Shown: positions 61,029 through 64,000 of the stretch, one piece after another
How positions within the stretch are numbered: the stretch's first letter is position 1
Layout of the letters: the number at the start of each line of letters is the position of its first letter
NCBI GenBank assembly: GCA_963719805.1
Contig: CAVRDF010000009.1
Span: 1 to 64,000 of the forward strand
DNA: 64,000 bases
Source of the DNA: JAMXLO01 sp963719805
GTDB taxonomy: Bacteria; Pseudomonadota; Alphaproteobacteria; Acetobacterales; Acetobacteraceae
Direction of reading: 5' to 3'
Notes under the pieces: generated by a model
What the model was told of the DNA's origin: nothing
Seen by the model: only the letters and a program-made list of their open reading frames with translations
Databases searched by the model: none
Position numbers and translations under genes: made by a program

Positions 61029-63377
61029 TCAGGCACGCGACGCCTGAATTGCCGCCAACACCCGCTGTGGAGTCATCGGTGTTTCGTTGATCTCGACGCC
61101 CAGCGGAGCCAGCGCGTCGCGCACCGCATTGGCGATCGCCGCAGGCGGAATGACTGCGCCGCCTTCGCCCATCCCCTTCATGCCGTACTCGGTGTCTGTG
61201 GCCTTGGTATGCAGGTGCGAGATACGGATCGACGGCGTCTCGTGCGCGCCAGGCATGTGGTAGTCGAGAAATGTCGCGGACAGTGGCTGGCCCTGGTCAT
61301 CGTAGCGGATCTCCTCGTGCAACGCGGTGCCGATACCCTGCACGACGCCGCCGCGGATCTGCCCTTCCACCAGCATCGGATTGACCATCGTGCCGCAATC
61401 CTCGGCCACGGCGAAGTCCAGCACTTCCACGAGCCCCGTCTCGGGGTCAACCGCCACGACTGCGCCATGTGTGGCATATGAATATACGCCGGTGCCGACC
61501 GCCGGCTCATAGGTCGCGGTGACATCGAGCAACGGCTCGACGCCGGGTGGCAATTCATGCATGCGAAGATGCGCAGCGCCGGCAATTTCGCCTATCGTCA
61601 CCGATCCCTTTGGCCCATGTACCGAACCGCTCTCGCAGCGCACGTCGGATGGATCACACTGCAGCAAGTGTGCTCCGATGCGACAAAGCTTGTCGCGCAA
61701 GATACGGCTTGCACGCGCGACGGCGCCTCCTGACATGACCATGCTGCGCGAGGCGAACGTGCCGAAGCCGAAGGCGGTGCTTTCCGTATCGCCGTGCCGA
61801 ACCGATATGTTCGACGGGTCAATGCCGAGTTCCTGGCAGGCAATCTGCGACAATGCGGTCTCCAGCCCCTGCCCATGCGACTGGATGCCGACATGCAGCA
61901 CAAGACTGCCATCCGGCAAGATGCGCGCGGTGCAGCTTTCAAAGCCAGGGATCACGATGGCGCCGCGGCCGGCGTACTCGGCGGCTCCGTGTGCTGTCTG
62001 CTCATTGAAACAGGCAAAACCAGCGCCAATGAGCTTGCCATTCGGTTCGCCTGCTCGCTGCCGTGCGCGAATTGTCTGCAGGTCAAGCATATCGGCGCAA
62101 AGTTGCACGCTGGCCGGATAATCGCCGCTGTCGTAGTGCATGCCCGTGACCGATGTGTATGGCATCTGCTCGGGCTGAATCATGTTCTCCATGCGAACTT
62201 CTATCGGTTCGCGTCCGACCGCGCGTGCGATCTCGTCGATGGTTCGTTCGATGGCGAAGCAAGCGCCGGGCCGGCCGACACCGCGATAGGGACCAATCGG
62301 GGTCTTGTTCGTAGCAACCGTGTAGGTATGCGCACGATAATGCGGAATGACATATGGGCCTGGCAGACAGCGGGCCACCATGTTGGCTTCCTGATACGGC
62401 CCCTGCGGCCACATGCCATAGGCACCGCCATCCACGGTGACCTCACAATCGATGCCCAGGATCTTGCCTCGCCGATCGGCATAGGCGGTGACGCGGTAGT
62501 GATGGTCACGTGCATGGGCGCAAGTCAGCAGATGCTCACTGCGCTGTTCGATCCAGCGCACAGGATGGTCGAGTTCCAGCGCAAGCGCCGCGAGTATCAC
62601 CTCTTCGGGATAAAGCCGTGCCTTCGGTCCAAAGCCCCCGCCAACGTCCGGCGACACAACGCGCATGCGGCGGAGCTCGACGTCGAGGATCTCACCGATT
62701 GCAGCACGTACCGTATGAGGCGTCTGCGTCGAGGCGTAGAGCACGATCTCATCCAGTCGGTAGTCGCGATACGCCAGAACGCCACGACATTCCATTGGCG
62801 CCCCTGACTGACGCGCCGTGCGAAAGTCGCGGGTGATCGTGATTTCAGCCGCGCGTGCCGCCGCTTCGATGTCGCCGCCTGAAAATGTGCGCTCCTGATA
62901 TAGGTTATCGCCGAAATACTCATGCACCAACGACGCCGCGCCGCCGCGTTCGTTCGGCGCGTCGATAACCGCGTGCAATGGCTGATAGTCCACCATGACG
63001 CTGGCGGCGAGGTCCTCGGCTTCCGCACGCGTCGGCGCGACGCAGGCAGCAACGGCCTCCCCGACGTAGCGCACTTTATCGATGGCAAGCGGCGGCCAAA
63101 GCGGCGAGCGTGCACCCGGCGCCTGGGTCACCACGCGTATTGGCTTGAGCCGCGGCAGATCGGCGGCCGTGAACACGCGCCCAAGTACTTTGGGAGGCAC
63201 GGAAATTGAGTTTATCACCGCATGAGCGTGCGGACTCCGCAGGAAGACAACCTCCTGCATCCCCCGCAATGCAATGTCTGCAACAAACTCTCCGCGGCCA
63301 CGTAGCAGCCGGTCGTCCTCTTTGCGTAGAAGCGATGCGCCAACCCCATGGTGCGGACTGGTGGTACTATGCGCCAT
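61029..63377 (-). CDS. Molybdenum hydroxylase large subunit (CoxL/XdhB-like)
   Basis: 782 residues. The N-terminal aldehyde-oxidase domain (about 15-130: GASLLRKEDDRLLRGRGEFV, LRSPHAHAVINSISV) is followed by two Mo-cofactor domains. The active-site loop reads PYRGVGRPGACFAIE, the form-II (AYRGAGR-like) type rather than the CO-dehydrogenase form. Terminal YGMKGMGEGGAVIPPAAIAN carries the catalytic Glu region. The small FeS and FAD subunits that normally accompany it are not in the window. It probably hydroxylates an aromatic N-heterocycle or aldehyde. Confidence 0.92.
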   Translation of the reverse strand: MAHSTTSPHHGVGASLLRKEDDRLLRGRGEFVADIALRGMQEVVFLRSPHAHAVINSISVPPKVLGRVFTAADLPRLKPIRVVTQAPGARSPLWPPLAIDKVRYVGEAVAACVAPTRAEAEDLAASVMVDYQPLHAVIDAPNERGGAASLVHEYFGDNLYQERTFSGGDIEAAARAAEITITRDFRTARQSGAPMECRGVLAYRDYRLDEIVLYASTQTPHTVRAAIGEILDVELRRMRVVSPDVGGGFGPKARLYPEEVILAALALELDHPVRWIEQRSEHLLTCAHARDHHYRVTAYADRRGKILGIDCEVTVDGGAYGMWPQGPYQEANMVARCLPGPYVIPHYRAHTYTVATNKTPIGPYRGVGRPGACFAIERTIDEIARAVGREPIEVRMENMIQPEQMPYTSVTGMHYDSGDYPASVQLCADMLDLQTIRARQRAGEPNGKLIGAGFACFNEQTAHGAAEYAGRGAIVIPGFESCTARILPDGSLVLHVGIQSHGQGLETALSQIACQELGIDPSNISVRHGDTESTAFGFGTFASRSMVMSGGAVARASRILRDKLCRIGAHLLQCDPSDVRCESGSVHGPKGSVTIGEIAGAAHLRMHELPPGVEPLLDVTATYEPAVGTGVYSYATHGAVVAVDPETGLVEVLDFAVAEDCGTMVNPMLVEGQIRGGVVQGIGTALHEEIRYDDQGQPLSATFLDYHMPGAHETPSIRISHLHTKATDTEYGMKGMGEGGAVIPPAAIANAVRDALAPLGVEINETPMTPQRVLAAIQASRA

Positions 63378-63456
63378 AAGCCGCCTCTTGCATTGGCCAA
63401 AGTCCTGAAACTATGCCAGTGCTTGGAAAATATTGTTTTGTACAGGGGGAGTCGGT
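63378..63456. promoter_or_regulatory. Divergent promoter/operator region beside the XRE regulator
   Basis: 79 bases between the CoxL-like gene and the regulator. It has an AT-rich patch (GGAAAATATTGTTTTGTACA at 63425-63444) suited to a promoter and AGGGGGAG as the regulator's ribosome site. An XRE repressor could control both directions from here; this is inference from the arrangement. Confidence 0.45.
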
Positions 63457-64000
63457 GTGTCGGTGCGCTACGACGACATTGGCAATAGACTGAGGGCATT
63501 CCGTCTCGGTTCGCGGCTCAGTGCCGATGAAATTGCCCGCCAGACCGGAATCTCGCGCACCGCGCTGTATCGCTTCGAGAAGGGCGAGGTGGTGAAGATC
63601 GAAACGCTCGATCGCCTCGCCAGCCTGCTGCAAGTATCTGTCGCGACTTTGCTGGGGGTGGGTGTCGAATACCTCCCCTCGGCTGTCAGCTACTTCGAGC
63701 GCATGCGGCAGATCGAGTCGACTGCCCAGCACGTTACGGTGCTCGCCAGCCCCATTGCTTCGATCCTCGCCTCGGACAGCTTCGAGAACACACTCGAAGA
63801 AGTGCTGCGAGAGAGCATTCCCTCCAATACCGACGACAGGTCGAAACTGCTGGAAGACGTGACTCGCATCATGGCAATCCTGCGGGAGCGCAAGGCGACG
63901 TATCGTGCGCGGCAACCCACTGTTCTCAATCTTATTTCGGCACTGGAAATCGAACGCTTCGCACGCGACGGAATGGTCGGGACTGCCAATCTTCCCGCAC
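63457..64000 (+). CDS. XRE-family helix-turn-helix regulator, partial at right edge
   Basis: GTG start at 63457, with AGGGGGAG six bases upstream, gives at least 181 codons without a stop. The N-terminal HTH (about 5-60) reads DDIGNRLRAFRLGSRLSADE, IARQTGISRTALYRFEKGEV, LDRLASLLQVSVATLLGVG. The C-terminal part (about 65 onward) is helical and begins EYLPSAVSYFERMRQIESTA, of unknown ligand. Divergent position suggests control of the catabolic locus. Confidence 0.85.
   Translation, partial: MSVRYDDIGNRLRAFRLGSRLSADEIARQTGISRTALYRFEKGEVVKIETLDRLASLLQVSVATLLGVGVEYLPSAVSYFERMRQIESTAQHVTVLASPIASILASDSFENTLEEVLRESIPSNTDDRSKLLEDVTRIMAILRERKATYRARQPTVLNLISALEIERFARDGMVGTANLPA

Noticed and set aside
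1..64000. CRISPR array or phage defence operon
   Set aside because: No regularly spaced short repeats, cas genes, restriction-modification genes or other recognised defence genes were found.

Overview
The window looks like chromosome of a high-GC alphaproteobacterium, probably Rhodospirillales/Acetobacteraceae-like. This rests on protein families (DUF3606, DUF4142, DUF892, bacterial Ku, many ABC importers and NtaA/SnaA/DszA-type flavin monooxygenases) and on composition, not on a marker gene. It splits in two. About 1-35.8 kb is a loose accessory region full of insertion-sequence debris, tiny genes, pseudogenes and diverged duplicates. About 36-64 kb is a dense, intact array of metabolic operons. 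A tRNA-Thr(GGT) sits exactly on the boundary at 35.85-35.92 kb with its 3' end facing the accessory side, which suggests a genomic island inserted at a tRNA gene.

Accessory region. The left edge has an IS110-family transposase running off the window next to the right half of an IS66-family element. A stress-type cargo follows: Ku, DUF3606, DUF4142, DUF6328, a DUF892 (YciE-like) protein, a YihY/BrkB protein, small glycine-zipper or holin-like membrane proteins, a PepSY-like secreted protein, a low-affinity iron permease, a single-domain response regulator and a degenerate receiver. An intact IS256-family element lies inside a small membrane-protein gene. From about 11 to 33 kb many pieces occur twice in diverged form: DUF3606, DUF4142, an unknown decayed gene (R1), a hairpin-rich non-coding segment (R2), a 68-aa protein, a 56-aa protein and a cysteine-containing protein. 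Several genes carry one-base frameshifts or in-frame stops. A sulfite-oxidase-family molybdoenzyme, an MFS transporter, a GFA-type protein and a two-gene pair (33.98-35.0 kb) are the larger intact genes.

Dense region. A small conserved protein, dcd and murA come first, then a complete dipeptide/nickel-type ABC importer operon (binding protein, two permeases, two ATPases) and a CBS protein. From 44.3 to 64 kb lies what reads as one oxidative catabolic locus in divergent and convergent units. Leftward unit: isopenicillin-N-synthase-like 2OG oxygenase, enoyl-CoA hydratase, polyamine-type ABC importer (permease, permease, ATPase, binding protein) and an LLM flavin monooxygenase. Rightward unit: amidohydrolase, TauD-type dioxygenase, ADP-forming acyl-CoA synthetase and an amino-acid-type binding protein. 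Leftward unit: the matching amino-acid permease and ATPase, then an unusual tandem fusion of two LLM monooxygenases. Then come a second enoyl-CoA hydratase, a CoxL-type molybdenum hydroxylase subunit and a divergent XRE regulator cut by the window end. The inferred logic is uptake of a nitrogen- or sulfur-containing small organic molecule, oxygenation by flavin and non-haem iron enzymes, CoA activation, and hydration steps. The substrate cannot be read from sequence, and neither a flavin reductase nor the FeS/FAD partners of the CoxL-like protein are in the window.
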